Below are positions 1 to 11,449 of a stretch of DNA of 64,000 bases, piece by piece. How positions within the stretch are numbered: position 1 is the first letter of the stretch; each line of letters starts with the position of its first letter. Made by a program: the position numbers and the translations under genes. Source of the stretch: Armigeres subalbatus (lineage: Eukaryota; Arthropoda; Insecta; Diptera; Culicidae); NCBI RefSeq assembly GCF_024139115.2, contig NC_085141.1, positions 382,750,654 through 382,814,653 of the forward strand. The letters run 5' to 3'. The notes under the pieces were generated by a model. It worked only from the letters and a program-made list of their open reading frames with translations, ran no database searches and was not told where the DNA came from.

Positions 1-2389
1 CTTGACCACATATTATGTGGCCAAGTGTTTTTTTTTTTGCCTAGAAATAAAACAATGATGATTGGTAGGTAGTATATAATAATCTTTTTGAAATAGTTTT
101 CGTCAGGAAGTAAAATTGCCGCAAACACCAATACTAAATACACGATTAACATGTACTGTGCTTGAACACACAAAGAATTAGATATCCAGATAACTTGGAA
201 GGATTTGGACATGGAAGCTAATACAGCTAATACTAGAAAGGGAAGTTATTTCCGTATATTTGCTAAAGTTTATATACACAAACAGTGCTTTGAAAGAATA
301 CTACAAGACAGTTGATAATGTTACGTTTAAACTGTATTTGCGTTATTTTATTGCATTTTGAAAGTGCATCTGAACTTATTGATCACGGTGTACTATGTTT
401 GAAAACTCGATGTGCATATGCACAGCATGTAAAAGATTTAGTTAAAAAACGAACAGTGGGTAATGTCTATGACATAACCGCTAAGTGGACGTAGGACTTG
501 ACTTGACCATGCCTTCAAGATACATAATATGTCCAAATGTCTCACATCAACTATTTTGGATAAATAATCAGCGTTGCATACCATTCTTTGGCAAAATCTT
601 CTCATCAAACCGACACAGAAATCAAATCTACCTCGAACAAGAATCATCAAAAAAATTCAGGAAGTATCTGTCCGGTCACGAAATATTAGCCTCGACAGTG
701 GCAACCTTCCCACTGAAGGACTGCCTGAAATAAACCACAAGTTGGCTCAGCAGGGGATGTAGACTGTATCTCAGTCCTTCCACTGAAGGGCTTTTAATCC
801 GTGCGATAGCGACTGAAGGAGAACATTATTTTTAACTCTTAGAGCCTTGAAAAAGGCTGCTTGCTTCGGCTAAGTGCAAAAAGTAAGAAAACGATCTTTT
901 CAAATAACCGCGAATTTCTAGTGATGGTATAAAAAAGACTGAATGCTCTGCGAGCGAATGCACTTTTCTTTTATACCTTATTTTGAATCTTCTCTGCTTC
1001 CCAATTGGTGGGCCAATCAGCTAGTGTCTTATATCCCGCTTCTTTGTCAGCCAAAGCGTCATCATCATCAACGCGTTCGAGAAGGGTTTCTTCTTTTTTA
1101 CGCTTGTTGCTCGCTGCTGGCGTCTATTTCCTAACTGGACCTTTCGCTAGATACAGGCCAATAAGCCGGGCAAGCGAGCTTAGAATTGCAGTTCAGGTGG
1201 GAAGTACGTGTTCTTTTCTGAGACAACATTGTTAGAAGTAGAAGGAAGGAAACACCCGGACATGGGATTTCGGGTGATAAGATTTAGAATTGGTAACATG
1301 GGACGATCATTCAGTCACGTTCGCTTTGTGTGCGGTCAGTAGCAAACAATGTTTATCTAGATATTTTTGATCAATGCCAAAAAACCCAACATTTGATGAA
1401 AAATCGATTGATAGTTTATTAATGTTTTAGCTGTAATCGGTGTTTTCTTTATCCAAATAAGATTAAGTGAGAGATATGGACATCATATGAATCTTTAAAG
1501 GCATGGTCAAGCGAAGTCCTTCGTCCACTTCGCGGTTAAATCAGAAAAAAATATCTACTGTTAGTTTTGACGCTATTTATAAAAATCGCGCATAAAATTT
1601 TATCTCTAGAATATTGGATTTGGCACCCAAGTACAATTTCTATCCCGAAGGGTATTGAAAGCATTGATATTGATCTCTATTATTGGCTCTCGGAAGAACC
1701 GGTTGTTTTTTGGACATACATGCTGCATCATGTGGCTTTTCTTCAGCCTGTCTCGGCTCAGCACCGATGCCGGTCGGTCTCGGCTCGACTCTGCTGCTGC
1801 TGCCGGTATCTGCTCAGCATTGCTGCTTTGTCGGGTCTGTAGGGTGGACTGCTGATGTGCTGGCTAGGTTTCGGATGATGATGGTCGCTTCGATGGTGAC
1901 GAGCCGAAAAAGCGGTCGGTGCAGACTTCATTCCCTACTAAAAGTGCTGTTCCATCGATGATGCAGTTGCTTCGCTTGTCCCGGTCAGAATGAAAGGAAA
2001 AAATCGCGTTGCGCTATTTTATGGCTTCTCGGCAGACCCAGCGGCTGCTCATTCGCCGGGGTCTGCACCAATCAGAACGTGGTAATGGAATGATGCAAGA
2101 ATTATGCGGTACCCATATTTATAGGTTCCCTTGAGCTCAATGTTTTTCATTGAAAACAGTTTCATGCCTATTGAAACAAGTTTTTTGGGTCTTATCAAGC
2201 ATGGACATGGAAGGCATACTTGAAATCTGTCGATTGAGGGGCTTACCGCAGAAATTCGTCCACTGAGACGAACGCTATTAACGTTTAAAATCTTTCAACA
2301 CAGCGTAACGCGGTCGATTTGAATATTTTGAAATTACACCCGGTATAGTAAAGAGAGACGTAAGTCCTACGTCAAAAATATATTAGACG
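1..2389. other. No gene identified; unassigned sequence
   Basis: I see no supported exon here. All open frames are under 95 codons and none looks like a known protein. A GC-richer part (about 950-1230) holds an inverted and direct CCAAT pair at 1000-1018 and a TATA-like stretch, so it could be an old promoter or a repeat. A second GC-richer part at 1740-2080 also holds CCAAT. Confidence 0.4.
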
Positions 2390-2473
2390 TGACCACTTTC
2401 TTTAGAGGGGATTGAACCCACGACCCGCTTCTGCAGGGAAGCTACTTACGGGAGATATCGAGTGTTCTGCTCT

Positions 2474-2909
2474 GCCTGCCAATTCAGCTGAATCGGTATT
2501 CTGTCGAGAGGTCACTCCGTTGGCGCATTATTTGTACTCGAACGAAGCACAGACTACACACTCAGTTTTTATTTCTGCAGCGCGGCAAAATCCGCACAGT
2601 CGTGTGCCCAGCAAAACTGATATCCCGTAAAAAATGAGGTTTGCTAGCTGGGTTTCGGCAAATTGTTTGCTGATTTTTAGCAACTTTTACAGATATCTCG
2701 GCGAAAAACATGTTTGCTGGGGCTCGGCTCGGTAAAAGTTGAACAAATTGCTGAGATCCCGGTGAATAAAAAATTAAGTGTGTATGCTCTGCACGAGCCC
2801 ATTCGTTCAATTACAAGGTTTTCTGTCTGCCAACTGAGCTAAATCGGTATTCTATCGAGAGATCACTCTGTCGACGCATTACTTGTACTCGTACCCACGA
2901 AGCACAGAC
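2474..2909 (-). repeat. Duplicated tRNA-related repeat (two copies)
   Basis: A segment of about 88 bp occurs at 2474-2561 and again, diverged, at 2821-2909. Both copies hold the run ATCGGTATTCT, then TCGAGAG, then GAAGCACAGACT. On the minus strand the second copy carries TAGCTCAGTTGG, a perfect pol III A-box of the tRNA D-arm. The first copy continues (minus strand, to about 2405) into GGGTTCAATCCCC, a B-box. This suggests a tRNA-derived SINE-like repeat. I cannot fold a full cloverleaf, so it is not called a tRNA. Confidence 0.4.
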
Positions 2910-2956
2910 TGTGCTCTGCATGAGCCCATTCGTTCAATAACAAGTTTTTCATCCTA

Positions 2957-3150
2957 CAGTCAAACCTCCATGAAACATTGTTCTATGACTCGATATCGAC
3001 TCATGGAAGGAAAGTATGCCATATAAAAAAATGCTCTCTGAATTACTGTGATGGTCTTTTCAAACAGCTTTCCACGGATTTTCTCTTCCACTTCTCGATG
3101 TTTCCATAAGTCGATGGTCTCTTCAATATCGACTCATGGAGGTATGGCTG
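2957..3150. mobile_element. MITE with TA target duplication
   Basis: The 194-bp element has imperfect terminal inverted repeats CAGTCAAACCTCCATGA (left) and CAGCCATACCTCCATGA (right, read inward). TA dinucleotides flank it at 2955-2956 and 3151-3152. The interior holds further short inverted copies of the ATCGACTCATGG motif. The left end reappears as a 20-bp stub at 28051-28070. TA duplication fits a Tc1/mariner-type non-autonomous element. Confidence 0.65.
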
Positions 3151-3198
3151 TATTGGCTTTTTATGTTTGTTCGAATGCTTATTTTTTCCATATCGCTG

Positions 3199-5185
3199 CA
3201 CAGTGGCTAAAACCAAATATACTCTATTACTATATTTGCTAAAACCGTGTTTTAAGCGCGTTTAATTAATATCACCTTTATTATGCAATTTAGCGTAACG
3301 GTCTCTTCGAGACATTTGATCAGTAAGTAAATGCGCTTCTTTGAAGGTATTTAGCTTACTGATCAATCCCCCTAAAAGTGAGATAAAAATTTTGTTTTTT
3401 ATGCTTTACAATGGACAAGGTTAATGTCTTCACAAAAGTTGTAGTAAAAGTTCTCCTGAAAAACTTTGTCGAAGACACCGAGTTCGTAATTTCATTACTT
3501 TTGAAGATTTGTTACGTTTTACTCCGACAACCCCCTAAAAATAGTTTTTCCATCATAGATTTTTTATTTTCTATTCTACATTTTTTGCATGTTCTAGAAA
3601 GTTATAGATAATAACAAAATACGTCGTTTGGTGGTAATTGCACCTTTAAAACTTGAAAAATAAAAAGTTATAACAGTTTTAATGGATTTTTAGTCATATT
3701 TGATGTAGTTGTAACTAAGTATAGGGCAAATTGTGGCAAACAATCTCATACGCATATCAAAGTACAAGTAATGGACTTTAATTTAATACTTAAATTGTCG
3801 AGTTGTAAGCGAATGTAAGACATGTTTGAACAAATAACTTTTATTGCAATATTAGAAGTGTATTAATGAAAATGCATTCAAGAAGTTGCTTTGCTTATTT
3901 AAGATACTGCACAAAATCATTTTAAAGCATTCAATTCGCTAATCGCTGTCGCTATTTCCACTGCCACTGTTGTCACTGTTTATGCTGCTATTTGAAAAGT
4001 TCTTCAGAAGAGTTTTTGCGTCCTCCGAAAACGAATATTTCGCTTTTTTGGGCCATCCGCGAATACTAAATAGATTTGATTACAGAGTTTTGATATTCTA
4101 CATACCACCGGCAGCCATTTATAAAATCAATAACTTTTTTAGTCTAAAAAACAACAATCAGGCTAGAAGTTAAGACCTGCACGCCAGTTCGTTCGGTGTG
4201 AAGACGAAATACCAAGAGGGGTAGGCGTAAATATGAACAATAGTGCAAAATCATTAGATAATTATTCTCACAATTTCTTTGATATGAGCATATTATTTAC
4301 ATATTTTATCCGGTAAGCAGATATCGAGAACTCAGCACCCGAAAATTTTCAAGACAAGCAACGGATCGTGATGTTTTGGATAATAAATAGAACTCGTGGA
4401 TGGCCCATAAAAAAGCGAAATATTCGTTTTCAGAGGACGCAAAAACTCTTCTGAAAAGGAGAACTTTTCAAAAAGCAGCATAAACAAAGGCAATAGTGAC
4501 AGTGAAAACAGCTACAGCGATTAGCGAATTTAATGCTTTAAAATTACTTTGTGTAGTATCTTAAAAAAGCAAAGCAACTTCTTGAATGCATTTTCATTAA
4601 TACACTTCTAATATAGCAATAAAAGTTATTTGTTCAAACATGTCTTACATTCGCTTACAACTCGACAATTTAAGTATTAAATTAAAGTCCATTACTTGTA
4701 CTTTGATATGCGTATGAGATTGTTTGCCACAATTTGCCCTATACTTAGTTACAACTACATCAAATATGACTAAAAAATCCATTAAAACTGTTATAACCAC
4801 CAAACGACGTATTTTGTTATTATCTATAACTTTCTAGAACATGCAAAAAATGTAGAATTGAAAATTAAAAAGCTAAGATGGAAATACCATTTTTAGGGGG
4901 TTGTCGGAATAAAACGTAACAAATCTTCAAAAGTAATGAAATTACGAACTCGGTGTCTTCGACAAAGTTTTTCAGGAGAACTTTTACTACAACTTTGTGA
5001 AGACATTAACCTTGTCCAAAGTAAAGCAGAAAAAACAAAATTTTTATCTTACTTTTAGGGGGATTGATCAGTAAGCTAAATACCTTCAAAGAAGCGCATT
5101 TACTTACTGATCAAATGTCTCGAAGAGACCGTGACGCTAAATTGCATAATAAAGGTGATATTAAAACACGGTTTTAGCCACTGTG
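3199..5185. mobile_element. 2-kb palindromic transposon, Transib-like ends
   Basis: A long imperfect palindrome with arms of roughly 900 bp around a centre near 4200. Both ends are CACAGTGGCTAAAACC read inward. Identical 5-bp direct repeats CGCTG flank it at 3194-3198 and 5186-5190. Arm pairs are easy to see: 3294-3320 against 5113-5139, and 3992-4070 against 4395-4470. The left arm has an extra 30-bp insertion just inside its end. No transposase is present. A 5-bp GC-rich duplication and a CACWRTG-type heptamer are the hallmarks of Transib elements, so this is probably a non-autonomous foldback derivative. Confidence 0.65.
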
Positions 5186-5190
5186 CGCTG

Positions 5191-7404
5191 GTCGTTTCCA
5201 GTTAGGTTAAGTTCTATTCATTGAGACATAAATTTTCCGTTGGATCAGAAATGATAAAAAATATTTGATTTATTATTTAGTTCGCGTTTGATGTTTTTTT
5301 GCATTATGCGCAGTTATTCGGGTGATTCGGAACGTTTTGTTCTGTTTTGGGCGATTTGTATAAAATAAATAGTGTGATCGTGTTTGATTTTGCGCGCAGT
5401 CTTTCTCGAGATTTGGAACGTTTCGTTTTGTGTTGTGCGGATCAAATAAATTAACTTTTGTTAAAAAAAAACTTTTACGTTTTTACACATACAGTAAAAA
5501 CAAAATGGAAAGGTTAATCAAGCCGTTTAAGCTACATTTTTTTTAATTTCAGTTTTTCGCTTATATACGTTCCATGCGTCTCCATTACTTTAAAATGGCA
5601 GTTCCGATCAGTTAATTGAAGTTGTCGACCTTCCCGAGCAGCACAAATCAGGAAAAAAAATTGCAGCGACTTTATAGTGACTGAATCTGGTCACATATGA
5701 GTTGTCGTAACCCATGTGGAATATGCGTGCTGTTAGGGTTGTAACTGATCAAACATAATAAAGTGTTTACTATTGATTTTATGATAAAGTGTCCGTCGAA
5801 AATACGTTATGGAGTTGGACTATTTAATCTCTAAGGTAAACTTTTACAAGTCCAGATTTTCTTTCCAGGTGCACTAAAAGTCAATATTTGGTTTTGTCAA
5901 TATTCTTATTTCTACGAAAAGTATATACAAATATTACATAACATAGTTCTTATGATTTAACGCACTTTTCTTCATCCGAAAACAAAAACCGTTTCACGAT
6001 ACTGTAATGCTCATTTTGTGGTTTAAAGTGATGAAACGATTGTGTCCCAGCCCAGGTATTTGCTTCGCCTTAGTATGACAGCTTTTCATTTTTTCTCCAT
6101 TGCTTTGTAATCGTGTTCCGAGAAAAAATCGTATAGTTAAGGTGAATCGCGTTGGAGTCCAATTAAAAATCGACATAGCGCTTTAAAGGGCACATAACTT
6201 GAAAAGTAAACGACAGACAAAAGCGGAAAGTAGTTTTTCACCTTTGCTCACTTGCAGCACACACGAAAAAATGGTTTACAGATGTGCTAACCGCCTAAAT
6301 ATTCACATTTGTGCGAGCAAAAACGCGAGGTGAGGGATAGCACGGCCATTGTGCCTGCCATTTTTGGACGCCGCCGTAACTCACCTTAATTTTGGAATCT
6401 ATCTTTGAAATAGCTCATAGATGAAAATCGTTTGCAGTAATTAAAAGATGGTCTTGTCAATTTGCAACGTTTCGATTCAGAACACCTTCCAAGACGTCAC
6501 AAAATATTTTTCCCAGGCATGAGGAAAGTTCCACTCAGCATTAAGACCGAAATCCTTGTGCAAAATTTTGTATTGACTGTCTGATCCATCTGAAAAAAAA
6601 TACCTTCTTAAGGCCAGGTAACTTTTTTTTTACAAAGTTCACACAATTTTCGATAAATAGCCGAACGGCAACCTGGTTATGCTTAGTAAACTTCGCGATT
6701 GCTATATAAACCTTGTAAAATTTAATTCTTGTGTTTCTTCTTTATAATATATAGCAAAGGGATGGAGTGTGCATTGAGCAACTTTTGCCCAATGAAACCC
6801 TTGTACAGCATCCTGAATAACCAAAGAGTAATTTTCTTTTAAAGTAGCTACCTTGTCGCTCTGCAAAAAAAAAGTTTTGAGGAGTTAAATCACACATTTT
6901 TCCTAAAAATGTATCCCCAAACTCTACTGCATCCATTTGCGTTGAACATAATCGACAACAATCTGTTTGCTTTCATTGCTTAAATTCCAAAAAATCAACA
7001 TTTTTAAGGAGATGCACAAGCTCAGACTAGCACGGGTCTAATTATTTCCGGTAGAGATCATTCATACACATTTTCAGCAAAATCCGACATCTTGTTTTTT
7101 TTTAACCTATTCTTTTTTCATGGAATCGCTGTAACTACTTTGTTTGATACATTCTAAGATAAACACAGAAAATAAAAAAAAACTCCGAAACTTTTAAAAT
7201 ATTAATTTAAAGCGAAAACAAACAAAAATGGGATTTAAAAGGTTAATAAGTGTGCGTTTAATTATGTTTTGCTTTGCCCGTATTCGTTTGCGAGATTTGG
7301 ATATGTGATCTTGATGGGTGGGCTTACCCCATTAGTACTGAGATGGCAACCAAAGACATATCCTGTCATGGTGATATCACATGTGCAGTGGTAGTGCAGT
7401 GATC
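5191..7404. other. No supported gene; possible 5' exon near 5400-5511
   Basis: AT-rich sequence without a long open frame. The only suggestive feature is an ATG in good context (CAAAATGG) at 5504. Eight bases of frame follow, then AAG|GTTAAT, a weak splice donor, preceded by about 150 bp with no upstream open frame. This could be a first coding exon, perhaps of the MYND gene downstream, but nothing confirms it. Confidence 0.2.
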
Positions 7405-7414
7405 AGTGATCATT

Positions 7415-8280
7415 AGACTGGCCCAGGATACAAAAAGTCGTCCGATTCTACGGGGCACCCCCCAGGATTTTGCCATTGGGTAAGAAAATCATTCTCTGAA
7501 AATTTCAGCCTGGTCGGTTGTTGCATAAGCTGGCGCAACTGATTTGAAGTTAATATGGGGGTTTCAGTCGAAATATATGGGAAAAAACACCTCTGTTACT
7601 ATTTCGTACAGGAAATTGGATGGAAAAGCCCGATTGAGCTCAGATTTGCAGGAAATGAAGTTAACATGCCAATGAACAATTCGACATAAAATTCTACTAT
7701 GATTAAATAAACTTTAAATTAGTTTTTGGCTGATTTATTTGGAGTTTGGTTGAGCACTTTGAAATTCATTAATTGCCTTGAAAACAAGCGCATGTAATCG
7801 AAGGTAGCTGCGATATGTGTTGTGGCGCGCGTGCAGTTACTTATGTTTCAGTGCGCGCGAAATCACGCATCGCAGGCACCTTTGATTGCATGCGTATGTT
7901 TTCATGACAATTAATGAATTTCAAAGTGCTCAACCCAACTCCAAATAAATCAGCCAAAAACTGATTTAAAGTTAACTTAGTAATAGTAGAATTTTATGTC
8001 GAATTGTTCATGGGCATGTTTACTTCATTTCCTGCAAATCTGGGCTCAATCGGGCTCTTCCATGCAATTTCCTGTACAAAATAGTAACAGAGGTGTATTT
8101 TCCCATATATTTCGGCTGAAAACCCCATGTTAACTTCAAATCAATTGCGCCAGCTTATACAATAACCGATCAGGCTGAAATTTTCAGAGAATGATTTTCT
8201 TACCTGAAGGCAAAATTCTGGAGGGTGCCCCGTAGAATCCGACGACTTTTTTTTCTCTCCATACTAGGCTGGGCCACTCT
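7415..8280. mobile_element. 866-bp palindromic MITE, 10-bp target duplication
   Basis: The arms are roughly 400 bp each and pair almost end to end around a centre rich in GCGCGC (7827-7860). Ends read AGACTGGCCCAG (left) and AGAGTGGCCCAG (right, inward). The exact 10-mer AGTGATCATT flanks both sides (7405-7414 and 8281-8290). No coding capacity is visible. A duplication of 9-10 bp points to a Mutator-like or similar transposase in trans; the superfamily is uncertain. Confidence 0.7.
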
Positions 8281-8290
8281 AGTGATCATT

Positions 8291-10805
8291 CATCAGTGAT
8301 AATGATGTGAGATCTCTTGTTTTCGGAAATACTTCTCTTATGCGTTCCCTATGACGATGAGCCGTAGCTACGCAAGAATAACTTTGTACAGAACCTTCTA
8401 TATGAATAAGAATGAAATAATAGAAGAGAATACCTATCAAATTTTTATATAATATAATGTCTTTTGAGCCAGTTCAACAGTGTCTATGGACGACATGATC
8501 CTTATACAGCTGGAGAATTGCTTCAAAAGTTATTAACTTGTCATTTTTATGAATCGGGGATTTAATAAAAAAAAACTTCCGATTCGGTTTCTACGATGAA
8601 GCATTGGGCAACATGTTCCATGTGAGTCGAAAAAACTGCTTCGGTAGATTTTGAGCGCCCATAATGACAATAGACATCTAAATAACATAAAAACAGACAA
8701 AATGATTTGACTCTGACAATAAAATGACGAAGATGACTTTAAAATATTACGAAGTTAGTTAGCATTGAACCTCGTAATTCCCTCCGATTCAGTTGCAACA
8801 GCGTCTTCTTTTCTTGGACGACATGTTCCGTGTACGGCTGGCAAACTACTTTGAAAGGAATTACGCAACTGTATCGTCAAAGAAGTTCTACCAGATCCAC
8901 CGTTGGACTTCCTAAGCCCTTCATCAAATTGAAGCTCATGTAATGTTTAGAAACACTTTACCTGTTGAATCTTGTTTGGAGGCGATGCTGTTGAGACCAC
9001 CATAGACCCATAAAGATAGTATTTGGCATTTTCTTGAAATGATCTTCAGAATATGTAGTGTAGTGGTTGAAACAGTAAGTTGAAAATTTTCGATAATTGC
9101 TTGGTGAATGGTTCTGAACTTTGGCCCGATTTAGCCTTTTGATTCTGTTTCAGAAACTTTCACTAATCTTCAAAATTTTAGGCGTTTATTATTCATCAAA
9201 ATCTAATGCGATGTTATTGTTCAAAATACGTTTCCATTAGTTTTCTAATTCATCATCAACTAATAATAAAACTGACTCTTGTGAATGATGATTAACTCAA
9301 TACCAAATTTTCAAAGCGACTCAGTTTTTGTAGGCGGGGATGCGAACGTCGATTTGATGAATCTGATAGCACTTTTACGCGTACCAGAGTCATCAATACG
9401 TATTAGAATGCTTCTGTTACCTCAGTTAACTTACCCGTTGATGGTGTTGGTCTGCGTGGAACTGCTGTTCAGAAGCGGATGGGTTGTTTTGAGAAATTGG
9501 AATTGACCAAATAAAATTTTAAAATCATCTTTCTGAGCTTTTTTTTTGTTTGGTGGGAATTAGAAATATGATTCAAACGCTACTAATGGGAAACTGCAAA
9601 TTCAAAAAACTAGTTCGGCACAAGATCTAACTACTGCACACGATGTTCAAGTGACCATCATAGGCAAGTCCATTGTCGGTCTGTTGCCTAGTAGGAGGAA
9701 CGTAGGGACGGGTCCAGACTTGCCAAACTAAGCTATCAGGTAACTCCAACAGCATATCCAATAAAAAAAATACGGGCCGAAACATTTCGTCGTTGTCTTA
9801 GATTTTTGCACAAACTCATCTAAATTGTCGATAAAAATTCTCCGAATATTGACCAAAAAACGTCCGAGTTTAAAAATTAATTAGGCGACTGACAAACCTA
9901 GAATTTTTTAAAGCATGTCCAGAATTTAGGAAGGAATTCCCCGAATAATTTCGGAAAGAATTACCCGTCGAACTTCGAAAGAAATTCTCTTATAAATTTT
10001 GGAAAAATATCTTCGACCATTTTCGGAGAAAACTCTTCGAGTTTCGGAAAAACAAATCTCGAATTTCAAAGGATATTTTCTCTAGAGTTACGCTTCTTAT
10101 TGGGTTTCATTCATCGTAATGTTTCTTGAATGGAACGAATCTTAAGTATGTATAGGTCGGTACGCACTGACAGATACTCTCCCACCCCTTAAACCTTAGG
10201 ATTTTCAATGATATGGGAATGCTAATATCATCTTCCAAACTTAGACGTACATGTTCATGATAGAATTAGAGGCAAAAGTATAGAATTGATAGGCATGAAG
10301 AATGTTTTATAGAAGTCGATTTGAAAGCGAGCGGAGGGCAATATTTGTGATGGCACATATCACACGACCTTCCCTTCTGCCAAGCTCCCGTATGAAGGGG
10401 GAGGGAATATCAGTGCGGAAGCTGATATATCTCCACTGGCAAAAGGAAGGTGGTTTGAATTGCTCATATGCCATCGCGTGCGGAAGGATTTGCTATCGAC
10501 GAGTACTGTCTCCAAATTTCTAATATGACATCAGCATTTAGTCGAATAGGATTTTTATTGCACAGTTCTGTTTTCTCATTGCGTCCGTCTCGTCGCAACC
10601 AACTTGTGAGTGGGCCCTTTTGAGGATTTTGAGTGGGCCCTTTTACTGGTTGCACAGTTTTGGGAACTGCGAGATTTCCATTCTATATAAGTTTTGCCAT
10701 CAGCAAAATGTTTTCAATTTTAGCTTTTAATGAAAATGGTCCGGCTAAATGTTACTTCCTACCGAAAATTAACTCTATTCCGTAATAATCCCCATTTCGT
10801 TTCAG
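8291..10805. other. Intergenic or intronic; degenerate repeat at 9820-10090
   Basis: No gene is recognised. The 73-codon frames at 9285-9506 and 10302-10523 match nothing I know. From about 9820 to 10090 the sequence is a degenerate array built on AATTTCGGAAA/GAATTTC motifs, related to those at 14.4, 22.9 and 55.8 kb. The stretch ends with a polypyrimidine tract and AG at 10804-10805, the acceptor of the MYND exon. Confidence 0.35.
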
Positions 10806-11449
10806 GACGACGAAGCCGACGACAGCGTGGACCGCTTAGTCATCGACGAGGGTGACGACCATCACCATCACTCAACGGCTAACAATTCCCGTAGTGACGG
10901 CCATCGCGAATCGGGCGTTGTGATCGCCGCCCGCGGAGGCAATGGACCCGAGTTCCACGAAAATGATGTGCCAGAATGCCAGGGCTGCAAAAAGCGCGAG
11001 GCCCAGTTTGTGTGCGCCGGTTGTGGCAACCAGTGGTACTGCAGTCGGGAGTGTCAGGTAAGTTGGGTGAAATGTTAGTTGGGAGTCGAAATTTTCATGG
11101 AAAGCCAAATGATCATAAAGCTGAAAGCAAATCTAATGTAGCACTTTGATAAAAGATAGTATGCATTTTTGTCGATTAAATTTCCTGATGAATAATAAAT
11201 ATTGAGTAATTGCTAATAAGAAAATTGTGTTGTGACGTAATAGTAAAAGTGAAAATTAACGATAAATGTCGTATAAAAGAAGAAAGACGTATAGTTTCGA
11301 TAATAAATTAGGTTTCATTCAAGCCTTATGATTTAAGCTCGAAGTGTCTGCCATATGGAAGGACAAATTCTTATAATCAATACTGATCCACTTATTCTAA
11401 TTTACAGGTGAACGCCTGGGATGATCACTCGGAGGTATGCACTGGTTAA
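10806..11449 (+). CDS. MYND zinc-finger protein, last two exons
   Basis: Two exons: 10806-11057 (84 codons, phase 0, preceded by CGTTTCAG) and 11408-11449 (14 codons including the TAA stop), with GTAAGT and TTTACAG intron borders. The peptide starts with an acidic, His-rich low-complexity part (DDHHHH near residue 18). It ends in a MYND finger: CQGC, then CAGC, then WYCSREC, completed across the intron by the WDDHSEVC end. The spacing of the Cys/His ligands is complete. MYND fingers bind proline-rich partner peptides, often in transcription regulators. The protein stops two residues after the last Cys, so the finger is C-terminal as in DEAF1, nervy or ZMYND10. I cannot say which family it is. 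Upstream exons must exist, in an intron-rich region to the left or outside the window. Confidence 0.8.

Noticed and set aside
950..1240. Possible histone H2A-like remnant
   Set aside because: A weak resemblance of a short stretch near 1160-1200 did not hold up in any frame.
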